Shown: positions 18,801 to 27,100 of the stretch, piece by piece
Numbering within the stretch: position 1 is the stretch's first letter
Layout: the number at the start of each line of letters is the position of its first letter
Assembly (NCBI GenBank): GCA_023146365.1
Contig: JAGLCE010000046.1
Coordinates: 1 to 31,649 of the forward strand
DNA from: Endozoicomonadaceae bacterium
GTDB lineage: Bacteria; Pseudomonadota; Gammaproteobacteria; Pseudomonadales; Endozoicomonadaceae
Reading direction: 5' to 3'
DNA length: 31,649 nt
Notes under the pieces: generated by a model
The model's database searches: none
Told to the model about the DNA's origin: nothing
The model's input: only the letters and a program-made list of their open reading frames with translations
Translations under genes and position numbers: made by a program

Positions 18801-20396
18801 GAAATTCCATGAAGGTTCATTTAGCGTTGGTGGCTCATCCGGATTCTTTCTAGGGTGAGCTGTATACCATACCTTTGTGATACTTTCACTATAAGACTTT
18901 AACAATTTTGTAAAATCATTAGAGATTCCAGAGGGTGGATTTTGATAACTATAATTATCTTCACCTTCCACAATTAGCTCTGGATTTGTTCCTTCTTCTC
19001 TATTTATTAATAGAAATTTTGGAACCAAACCAACAATATCCTCTGTCCATGGAACCGTTTTTTTATCGGGTATAGTTTTACTATTAGGATGACAATAGTC
19101 TTTATCGAAACAAATATAAAGTGTATTAGGATTGTTTTCTTCCTGAATCAAAATGAAACCAGCGGGAACCTCGTTAAAACACATATTCTCTGTTGTAGCA
19201 ACATACTCATGCATATTGAATCCAATACCAACTACGTTGTGTGCTGCTGCTCTAACGCATGTTCTTCTATTACTATGAATGACACATTCTTGTCCTAATG
19301 AGTAACCATCAACCGCCGTACCACTGCAATATATTTCATGGTATTTTTTGGCTGCTTCTTCACTAACCATCATTTTAATTTTTTTATTATCAGGGCCATA
19401 TTTCATTTTATTTTGGAAATAGTTATCGTAGAGAGCATCAAATTTCTTGTTCTGATGTCGATCCTTGGCATCTTTTATTTGCTCATGATATTTTTTGATT
19501 ATTGCTGGATTTTTTTCAAGAAAATCTTTCCATGTGTTGGGTTTCTCTTTATAACGAACAGCGGCAACATCAATTTCAGCAGATATATTTTTTGCAGTAG
19601 ACGCTATATCAACTTGAACATCCTTTTCGATATCAACGCTCGCATCTACTGCTGCGCTGATTTCAAGATCAATATTGATGGCATAAGCAGCTAACTCAGA
19701 CTCACACCCTGACACTTTAGCCAGCTTGTTTTGTCCAAACTCTATGTCCGGTAGTGGATTTATACAATATTTATCTTTGTCCAACACGATAGATTGTGTT
19801 CCTTCCGACCCTGAAACGGCTTCTAATTGATCAGCAATCGGTAGCCATTTTGTGAAAATAATCTCAGGAGAAACTTGCTGAATGGGTTTTAGCGGAGTAC
19901 TTGCAGTTGAAAACTCTTGAGGTTGCTCTTCAAGAAACAGTCGTGGCTCTGGGTTTGTTGTGATTGATTGAATGACTTCTGGTTGTTTGTCTATTGAATG
20001 ATCCGCTTTATCATTTTTGCTTTGTCCATGCATTACATTGCTATCCTGCTTGTTCGGAGTTAAAGGCAATGTTTTGTTTGTATGTTTATTCCTGGTTACT
20101 TCTGGTTGAACGCCATCAGCAGTAGGTGCTGCAGGTATATTTATGACGCTTTCTTGATCCATAATCTGAGCGTCTCTCTCAAAAATATTCTTATCCCTGA
20201 CGTATCTTGCCAGTGGTGTTTCGTGAAAGACTGATACATAATTCTTCAGGCACTCGTTAGTAACCGTTTTTCCAAAGACAAAAGCAATAACTGCACTGAG
20301 ATATTTTAGTGGGCTCTTTCCTGTATGCACCACAAAACGAAACGCATCACTACATTTGATAGTAAATGTATTGTTACCGTGATTAATGAGTGACAT
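12834..20396 (-). CDS. Giant protein with SecA-like motor domain, 2520 aa (copy 2 of array)
   Basis: ATG at 20396 follows AGGA with a 9-base spacer. Residues ~1745-2320 follow SecA's order: AEPGSGKS (Walker A, Lys1786); FVTNNETLLQQDYENF (SecA VVTVNDYLARRDAEW); IFGTAEIVMGDRLRLD (YGTNNEFGFDYLRDN); DEFDTVKDKDCSGSLIVSE (1912-1930; DEVDSILIDEARTPLIISG); LTATYGSG near 2122 (MTGTA); ATDACARGFNF (ATNMAGRGTDI); LQKYRRVGRKGNKG (2293-2306; LRGRSGRQGDPG). The ~190 residues between DEFD and TATYG match the size of SecA's preprotein-binding domain. The last ~200 residues are helical and lack SecA's zinc motif. The first ~1740 residues are unrecognised: Ser/Gln/Pro-rich linker (~85-190), a Cys-containing region (~370-460) and a charged helical stretch (~1540-1745). 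No signal peptide. All motor motifs are intact, so ATPase activity is likely; substrate unknown. It is more likely an accessory motor or effector than the housekeeping translocase. Confidence 0.85.
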   Translation of the reverse strand: MSLINHGNNTFTIKCSDAFRFVVHTGKSPLKYLSAVIAFVFGKTVTNECLKNYVSVFHETPLARYVRDKNIFERDAQIMDQESVINIPAAPTADGVQPEVTRNKHTNKTLPLTPNKQDSNVMHGQSKNDKADHSIDKQPEVIQSITTNPEPRLFLEEQPQEFSTASTPLKPIQQVSPEIIFTKWLPIADQLEAVSGSEGTQSIVLDKDKYCINPLPDIEFGQNKLAKVSGCESELAAYAINIDLEISAAVDASVDIEKDVQVDIASTAKNISAEIDVAAVRYKEKPNTWKDFLEKNPAIIKKYHEQIKDAKDRHQNKKFDALYDNYFQNKMKYGPDNKKIKMMVSEEAAKKYHEIYCSGTAVDGYSLGQECVIHSNRRTCVRAAAHNVVGIGFNMHEYVATTENMCFNEVPAGFILIQEENNPNTLYICFDKDYCHPNSKTIPDKKTVPWTEDIVGLVPKFLLINREEGTNPELIVEGEDNYSYQNPPSGISNDFTKLLKSYSESITKVWYTAHPRKNPDEPPTLNEPSWNFRKHPFDTLANKDVHLIGDFNGKEALCEITDEQKKHNPSRIASPNLDFDSYESGMYEDHVKITKMAKLTTQYVRKIANKFFPDLANVINKLLSEERIKNHLCWSDECDDRSSPYCKALNVASSTSACALRQYQNGRRFLDALISVSKHPDSSKDLEEHLNLILSMEEVQTELCPDDYEAFYEDPAGHGEEGQLFSVRKPAIPVIRDNLVRGGLVLKPFRNPRNNHPKGKRFELGEMGYLEVTQDGSTLGYGSYDYKAIAVCVPGNQKKWMPMNYNYHTDSLIPLTEHEFKRFYNSTARGNDDKYKNYLTVANQVHSRVLVKDTASCSRPKRILTPSTNDLFGTGGLNVMSWPGMRNCALETSVDATRWKALLKEETALLKRYKALTPRGRAMAFEQALAFSNAKKQPYTEPQKIKMALDSAIYVTNIAIDAANGNEDEAAKLILPIRHLTHINMPGARMAGMQSDSLESRRVNMVNYIRMHRDPREGIINLRSKLINDPSASFLINGELEKETEMLEKQSNTFIAKEMLLHDKQPTCFIRKGRSDQKDDKVEVEVEFDYEVKRSSASASIDMTYYLYNLHDFGDIKKHDFKLKLDALSRKNKLEDMQDDTSLELLENNSKKTMGFIDNQYLDKDKVDRVCELSKNDPFCNLQTMFSLDMSKMKQKTESMMLEDTKNDVKILSALINEPKEKFQIKTHKRATIHTGQPTVLLNQCTINLISHKPLYTVVEGRKETEELEKAASEMTGALPIVDSDINIKNAIDLVAIGCAKAVALRALSTTTYRPAAHTCVDGINVMTRSKLFKELSADTQLDALRYTTAALTQEDCQVNNQYDFGLWEMLDKGESASPNSNQAFYERDARIKKKIEEITKITEKIHAVESLIEHYSNTNDSETETLAANQQFKEFAEFMNQRFEGLNLNANNADSLYNISTIENKSDIFLDGVNLYPKIQNATKKLWVVYPLSEDGKKAGLLFNKKAPVKDTYSGRLTGYKNELVALSKHYSKTKNDRPEGYPSEMITEMFIAELEKLRAKNVFLPLQDLKTAAKEISCNNQDKCIVLARQGKMDELRTFIASTIDKISEERTQKRISKDVLGKKFSTELKSESIVKSILELIPIKYKQECEAIQRELSYLASKSDPASQQKIETLKKKLKTLKIKNGIYLTDIVEIRQQVDKLQMYTQEIIKKGADAIATDYRHLLETSDGSIDDKLRLLAMVNYKFLLIHRSIPKQSQVAAMLASINSPSISQAICAEPGSGKSIYFMPALVITRQLGKRNENFPIFVTNNETLLQQDYENFKPWGRAFNFSVRILDTNFENNMKKYTTEKTMIFGTAEIVMGDRLRLDTLDLVDRFIDNDATDELIRCPNDKLLDLYTEGFKRGIVFDEFDTVKDKDCSGSLIVSETTTNKSDSWKLESYTAFFKVFEALGNKAKDWRCYLDAMVKSLSVEMESAAHQKKLFYQSEIDKVKSMNQEEWSARIESLRSFIMKKHQFKLQKTYTIGYETLEKGSSSKKTVVTIPNPSKAVIEEQLAQGHVLKIFPINQTTAEMVRNASFADNASNYLACMHGLPPSPPSQVLASASAQTFFEENFGEYGICTLTATYGSGKMLDDLIPEGRTNIFYQAPYKLDLVTHTPQLFESQTDIYDNVVNMAGHYIEQGMDVIILSSEQSDVFALDRALGLYSQANKNFKEKADVWTLANLRDKPDHMILEEDILHLDTPFDFTNAQGRQQGTVINATDACARGFNFKACNAVLISVGCPASERARLQKYRRVGRKGNKGIVHSLMKQDVLTGSPQSFTNATTEQHGGRHGQGIDNRVEKMLLSKDAIITQRALVRNKIQTVVMNCGNILMAYYQQLKVMEALSQNQLPMTKKMKEKLDGIVKDITPGMADKTLQAWYKWRDSFVEKSTKQCKTPEEADEFINQQLGEKKTWHNFITQQPYYNAIVSADFSHRPEEMPSQLQFPSKEELFFQSVVKLENRLYKKLHTALKRTGY

Positions 20397-20600
20397 AATT
20401 AATTCCTAGTTAATTCGTATTACTGTGCAAATATTAATATCTTTTTTCTCGATCAGTTATTCATGCTGATAATAACCATTCACCTTATTTTTATATCCAT
20501 AGCCACAGTATTTTGGTTCTTTTTTCAAATATGAATCCAATACTTCACTTTTCAGTGGACTAATGCCATTGTTGGTAGGTATGTTGGGATTATCTCCCTA
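20397..20600 (-). other. 5' flank of the 2520-aa gene with a possible ORF remnant
   Basis: The ~95 bases before the ATG resemble the same region before the 2518-aa gene (AATAAGGTGAATGGTTATTA versus AACAAGTTTATGAGTTATTA; both contain GA-AAAAAGAT), so the duplicated unit includes its upstream region. Further upstream an open stretch without a start (20460-20597, stop TAA 20457-20459) reads protein-like: SEVLDSYLKKEPKYCGYG. It could be the tail of a lost gene. It is too short to be sure. Confidence 0.35.
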
Positions 20601-21026
20601 ACTTAACACACTGTTTGATTAAATAAATATCATCTAATAACAACCTTCATAAGATTTTTACTAACCAATAGACTCTATTACTATATTTAGATAATAGTGT
20701 TAAAATTTATATAATATTTTTAACAACAATATGGTTTCTTAGAGTATTAATTAATTAATAAGTTCACATCGGTAATATCGACACGGTTTGGGATCATGGT
20801 ACACCAAGACCTACGGTTACCACCTTTAACAGCGTTTTTTGACAAAACGAGGCAGACCCTTATATAAAGAGCCTCCTCGCGCTTTGTTAGGAACAAATCG
20901 TTTATCAGCCATGGTGTAATCTGAGTGCAGTATCTGGCACTGCACTCTTCATTCGACAGCTGATCTTTTCAGGATATCAGCCAAGTGACAATCCTTGCTT
21001 TAATTATGGAATGTATCGCTTCTCCA
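20601..21026 (-). other. Gene-free spacer of the giant array with two hairpins
   Basis: No supported gene. A long imperfect hairpin lies at 20843-20886: on the minus strand CGAGG-AGGCTCTT-TATAT-AAGGGTCT-G-CCTCG pairs with two G-U pairs and one bulge. The wobble pairs become mismatches in the plus-strand RNA, so a minus-strand transcript would fold better. A perfect 9-bp hairpin GAGTGCAGT-ATCTGGC-ACTGCACTC is at 20923-20947. Neither is followed by a clear T run. They could be terminators or a processing site between the two giant genes, or a remnant of a mobile element; a match to a known RNA family was not recognised. Confidence 0.35.
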
Positions 21027-21121
21027 TTTCTGAGTGTGAGATCTATGAAATGTACCAGCTGATTCACCTATGAAATTTCAGTCGATTGCACTTGTTACAT
21101 TACCGCTACTTAAGAACCCGC
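21027..21121 (-). repeat. 3'-flank element of the giant genes, copy c
   Basis: CATTTCTGAGTGTGAGATC, TGAAATGTACCAGC and ATTTCAGTCGATTGCACTTG follow the stop of the 2518-aa gene, matching copies a and b. The presence of all three supports a tandem duplication whose unit is gene plus flanks. Confidence 0.75.
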
Positions 21122-24100
21122 TTACTTTAATGCCATTTGCAATTTCTTATGAAATCTGTTCTCCAGTTGTGCGATCTTGTGCAAGAGATGGCCTTTTTTA
21201 GAAAACTTGCCTGGTAGAGACGATATGTCCTGTGAGTTATGCGAAAAGTCAGTATTAATAATAGCGTTATAATAGGGTTGCTGAGTAATAAAATTATGCC
21301 ACGTTTTCTGCTCAACCAGTTGTTTATTGATAAATTCATCAGCCTCTTCTGGTGTTTTGCACTGTTTTGTTGCTTCTTCAACAAAACTGTCTCGCCACTT
21401 ATACCAAGCTTGAAGTGTTTTCTCTGCCACCCCTGGAGTGATGTCTTTGATGATACCAGAAAGCGCTTTTTTCATCTTTTCTGTTATCGGCAGTTGGTTC
21501 TGGCTGAGTGCTTCAATCACTCTTAGCTGCTGCTGATAAGCCATTAATATGCGCTCACAATTCATGACAACTGTTTGAATTCTATTGCGTACCAGTGCTC
21601 GCTGATTAATGACAGTGTCTTTAGACAAAAGCGCCTTGTCTACACTGTTTTCGATCTTTTGACTATGTCGCCCGCCATGCTGTTCGGTTGTTGCATTCGT
21701 GAATAATTGGGTACGTCCTGACAGTACGTCTTGTTTCATTAAACTATGAACAATTCCTTTATTTCCTTTCCTTCCTACGCGACGTTGTTTTTGTAGTCTT
21801 GCCCGTTCACTCGCTGGGCACCCAACCGATATCAGTACTGCCTTACACGCTTTAAAGTTGAAGCCTCTAGCGCAAGCATCAGTAGCATTGATCACTGCAC
21901 CTCGTTGTCTGCCCCGAGGTTTTGTGGAGTCAAAAGGAGTATCGAGGTGTTTAACTTCGTCTTCAAATATCTGGTGATCTGGTTTGTCTTGAAGGTTAGC
22001 TAATGTCAGCACATCCGCTTTTTCTTTAAAGTTCTTATTGGCTTGAGTATAAAGACCTAACGCCTGGTCTAGGGCAAATACGTCAGATTGCTCGGTGGAT
22101 AAAATAATGACGTCCATACCTTGCTCAATATAATGACCTGCCATGTTGACCACATTGTCGTAAATATCGGTCTGGCTTTCGAAGAGCTGTGGCGTATGAG
22201 TGACTAGATCCAGTTTATAAGGCGCTTGGTAGAAAATATTGGTTCTCCCCTTAGGAATCAAGTCATCCAGCATTTCGCCACTTCCATAAGTTGCAGTTAA
22301 AGTACATATTCCGTGCTCACCGAAATTTTCGTCGAAAAACGCCTGAGTTGAGGCTGATGCTAGAACTCGGCTGGGTGACGAGGAAGGTAAGCCATGCATG
22401 CAAGCTAAATAGTTTGATGCATTATCAGCGAATGAAGCATTTCTAACCATCTCAGCCGTTGTTTGATTAATGGGAAATATTTTGAGTGCATGGCCTTGTG
22501 CAAAATGTTCTTCAATGACTTTTTTGGAAGGATTTGGTACGGCCACCATTGTTTTTTTAGATGAACTCCCTTTTTCTAAGGTTTCGTAACCAATCGTGTA
22601 TGTTTTCTGTAATTTAAACTGGTGTTTTTTCATTATAAAGCTTCGTAAGCTCTCTATGCGACCACTCCACTCTTCTTGATTCATGGATTGAACTTTATCA
22701 ATCTCTGATTGATAGAAGGATTTTTTTTGAGGCGCCGCACTTTCCATCTCGACACTGAGTGATTTTACCATTGCGTCACGGTAGCACGTCCAATCTTTTT
22801 CCTGATTCCCAAGGGTTTCGAATACCTTGAAGAAGGCACAGTAAGATTCGAGTTTCCAGCTATCTGACTTATTGGTAGATGTCTCAGATACAATGAGTGC
22901 ACCTGAACAATCTTTGTCCTTTACGGTATCAAATTCATCAAAAACAATGCCTCGCTTGAATCCTTCTGTGTAGAGATCGAGTAATTTATCATTTGGGCAT
23001 CGTATTAATTCATCCTCAGCGTCATGTTCTATAAATCGGTCTACCAAGTCTAATGTGTTCAATCTTAGCCTATCGCCCATCACCATCTCAGCAGTGCCAA
23101 ATACCATTGTTTTTTCCGTGGTATATTTTTTCATGTTATTTTCAAAATTAGTATTAAGCATGTGGACTGAAAAACCGAAGGCTTTGCCCCATGGCCTAAA
23201 GTTTTCATAATCCTGCTGTAACAGTATTTCATTGTTGGTAACGAAAATAGGGAAGTTTTCATTCCGTTTGCCAAGTTGTCTTGTTATTACCAATGCTGGC
23301 ATGAAATAAATGGACTTTCCTGAACCCGGTTCAGCACCAATAGCCTGAGATATTGAAGGGGAATTAATAGATGCTAACACCGCTGCCACCTGAGATGCTT
23401 TCGGAAGGGAGCGGTGAAGCAATAAAAATTCATAATTAATCATAGACAGCACTCGTAATTTATCATCAATAGATCCGTCACTTGTTTCAAGTAAATGTCT
23501 GTAATCTGTAGCAATGGCATCTGCGCCTTTTTTAATAATCTCTTGAGTGTACGTCTGAAGTTTATCCACCTGCTGATGAATCTTGTCAATATCAGTAAGG
23601 CAAATACCATTTTTGGTTTTTAGTGCCTTTAACTTTTTCTCAAAAGTCTCTATTCTTTGTTGGGATTCTGGGTCACTCTTACTTGTCAGGTCACTTAATT
23701 CTCTTTGTATCGCCTCACACTCTTGCTTATCTTTTATGGGAACTAACTCAAGAATGCTCTTAACGATATCCTCTGACTTCAACCCCGTAGAAAACCTCTT
23801 TGCAAGTACGCTTTTGGCTCTTATTTTTTGCTCTCTTTCTTTTGCTATTTTATCAATTGTTGATGCTATAAATGTTTTTAATTCATCCGTCTTGCCTTGC
23901 TGAGCCAGTGCTATGCATTTGTCTTGATTTTCATAGGAAATTTCCATAGCCGCTGTTTTCAGATCTTGGAGGGGTAGGAAGATATTCTTGGCTCGTAGTT
24001 TGTCTAACTCCGCTATAAACGTCTTGGTAACCATTTCAGACGGATAGCCATCAGGTCTGTCTTTTTTAGTTTTAGAGTAATGACTTGATAAAGCAGCGAG

Positions 24101-27100
24101 CTCGGCTGTATAACCTTTTAAGCGATCAAGGTATGTGCCTGTCGCTGACACATTTTGGTCGATGACTACACCGGCCTGCTTTCCCTCCTCTGATAATGGA
24201 TAAACAGACACTCGCTTTTTTGTTGCATTTTGAATCTTAGGGTAAAGGTTAACACCATTTAAAAATATATCTGATTTGTTTTCAGGACGTGTGTTATAGA
24301 GAGCATGAATATTATATTCATTCAAGTCCAATCCTTTAAATTTATCATTCATAAATTTCGTGAACGTTTTGATTCTTTCATCGCTGGCTAACTGCTCTGT
24401 GGTCATGGCATCATGATAAGCATCCCCATCAATTATCTTATCTGCATCAGTTATTTTATCGCTTATTTCTTTTATTTCTTTTATTTGTTTTTCAATCCGT
24501 GCTATTTTTTGATTAAAAATCTGCTCTGAATTTTGAGAGCTCGATTTTGCTCTATCAAGCATCTCCCATAAGCCAAAATCATACTGGTTGTTAACTTGAC
24601 AATCTTCTTGTGTTAATGCCGCTGTTGTATAGCGAAGTGCATCAAGTTGTGTGTCTGCTGAAAGTTCTTTAAACAACTCAGAACGGGTCATTGTGTTGAT
24701 GCCATCTACGCATGTGTGAGCAGCAGGTCTGTCTGTTGCCGTTGAAAGAGCCCTTAATGCAACTGCCTTAGCACACCCTATGGCCACAAGATTTATAGCG
24801 TTATTAGTATCAATCTTCGAATCAATGATCGGCAACGCTCCAGTTATCTCTGAAACAGCCTTTTCAAACTCCTCTGTTTCCTTTCGTCCCTCTACTACAA
24901 TATGTAGGGGTTTACGTTCATCATCAATTAAATTGGCCACGGCAAAACGCATAAAAACAGTGGGTTTCCCCGTTTCAAGAGTTGCTCTTCTGTGGGTGTT
25001 TATCTGAAATTTTTCTTTCGGTTCATTGACCAGTTTACTTATGATTTTAACATCATTCTTCGTGTCTTTCAGCAAGATCGACTCAGATTTTTGTTTCATT
25101 TGTGACATATCAAGACCGAACAGGGTGTCTAAGTTGCAAAATGGATCGGTTTTAGAAAGTCCACAAACACTATCAACTTTCTCTTTGTTAAGGTATTGAT
25201 TTTCAATCGTTTCTATCGCCTCTTTATCATTAATAGTGTTATTCAGCAGTTCGAGAGGACTATCAGATTTCATATCTTCCAACTTGTTTTTCCGAGATAG
25301 CTCATTAAGTTTTGATTTAATGTTATCTTTTTTATTGTCAGAACACTCATGAAAATTATAAAGGTAAGAGGTCATATCTATGTTGGCACTTTTGGATGAT
25401 ATATTTATCTCAGCACAAACATCAACGTTATCATTCTCTGGGTCTTTTCTGCCTTTTCTTATAAAGCAAGCGGGTTGTTTATCATGAAATAGCATCTCTT
25501 TCACTATAAATGTATTCGATTGTTCTGCAAGCATTTCAGTTTCTTTCTCTAATTGGCCATTGATCAAAAAAGAGGCCGACGGATCATTGATCAGCTTACT
25601 GCGAAGGTTTATTATCCCTTCGCGAGGATCATGGTGCATTCTTATATAATTAACCATATTGACCCTGCGACTTTCCAAACTACCACTTTGCATATCAGTC
25701 ATTCTGGCGCCTGGCATATGGATATGGGTAAGATGGCGTATCGGTAGAAGGAGTTTTGCCGCCTCGTCCTCGTTTCCATTCGCTGCATCGATAGCGATAT
25801 TCGTCACATAGATGGCAGAATCCAATGCCATCTTTATTTTTTGAGGCTCAGTATAGGGTTGTTTTTTGGCATTTGAAAAAGCAAGGGCTTGTTCAAATGC
25901 CATGGCTCTACCTCTCGGGGTAAGCGCTTTATAGCGTCTTAATAGTGCCGTTTCTTCTTTCAAAAGTGCTTTCCAGCGAGTGGCGTCTGCACTTGTCTTT
26001 GGTGCAAAATTTCGCATGCCGGGCCAAGACATAACATTAAGGCCACCGGTTCCAAATAAATCATTGGTGCCAGGTGTTCGAATCTTTTTTGGTCGGCTAC
26101 AGGAAGCTGCATCTTTAACGAGCGCCCGACTACGAACCTGGTTTGCTATTTTTAAATAATTTTTATATTTATTAATGTCTGCTATATTTTTCGAATTATA
26201 AAACCTGTTGAATTCATGTTCGGCTAGTGGAATCAGTGAATCAGTATGGTAGTTATAATTCATTGGCATCCATTGTTTTGGATTACCTGGTACGCAAATA
26301 GCGATCGCTTTATAATCATAAGAACCATAACCAAGGGTCGAGCCCTCTTTGGTTGTTTCCAAATAACCCATTTCACCCAGTTCCAAATGTTCGCCCCTTA
26401 CGTTGTCGTTTCTTGGATTTCTGAATGGTTTTAAAACCGCTCCCCCTCTTGCCAGATTATCTCTGATGACAGGGACAGCAGGCTTGGGAGCGGAAAGCAG
26501 CTGACCTTCTTCATCATTACCCGCGGGATCCTCATAAAATGCTTCATAGTCATCCGTACATAACTCCGTCTGAACATCCTCCATCGACATAATTAAAATC
26601 AGGTGTTCTTCCAGCTCTTTTGATGCGCCAGGGTGTTTTGATGCGGATATCATAGCATCCAGGAGGCGTCTTCCATTTTGATACTGTTGCAATGCACAGG
26701 CCGACGTTGCACTGGCAACATTGAGTGCCTTACAGTAGGGGTTGTTTCTGTCGCCGTTTTCATCTTCCCAACATAGATGCTCTCTCATTCTCTTTTCAGA
26801 TAACATGCTTTTAATAACAGGGGCTAGATCCGGAAAACATTTATCAGCAATTTTAGTTGCACATTGTGTTGTTAGTTCGGCCATTTTTTTTATTTTATGG
26901 TGATCTTCATACATGCCACTTTCATATGAACTAAAATCCAGATTTGGACTTGCAATACGTGATGGGCTAAGTCTGTTTTTCTTATCATCTATTTCACATA
27001 ATGCCTCTTTTCCATTAAAATCGCCGACGAGAAGCACATCCTTATTGGCCAGCGTATTAAATGGATGTTTTCTGAAATTCCATGAAGGTTCATTTAGAGT

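Noticed and set aside
19338..19694. 118-codon plus-strand frame, also found at 27605-27961
   Set aside because: Conserved between the two places only because it is antisense to a conserved block of the giant proteins; Phe/Ile-rich composition is typical of antisense to Lys/Asn/Asp codons.
12834..20396. Calling the giant protein the housekeeping SecA translocase
   Set aside because: Three times the normal length, present in tandem copies, with GSGKS instead of SecA's GEGKT and no C-terminal zinc motif.
20824..20914. 28-codon minus-strand frame starting ATG GCT GAT AAA in the giant-gene spacer
   Set aside because: It looks protein-like at first but has no ribosome binding site, ends within the hairpin region and matches no family I know.
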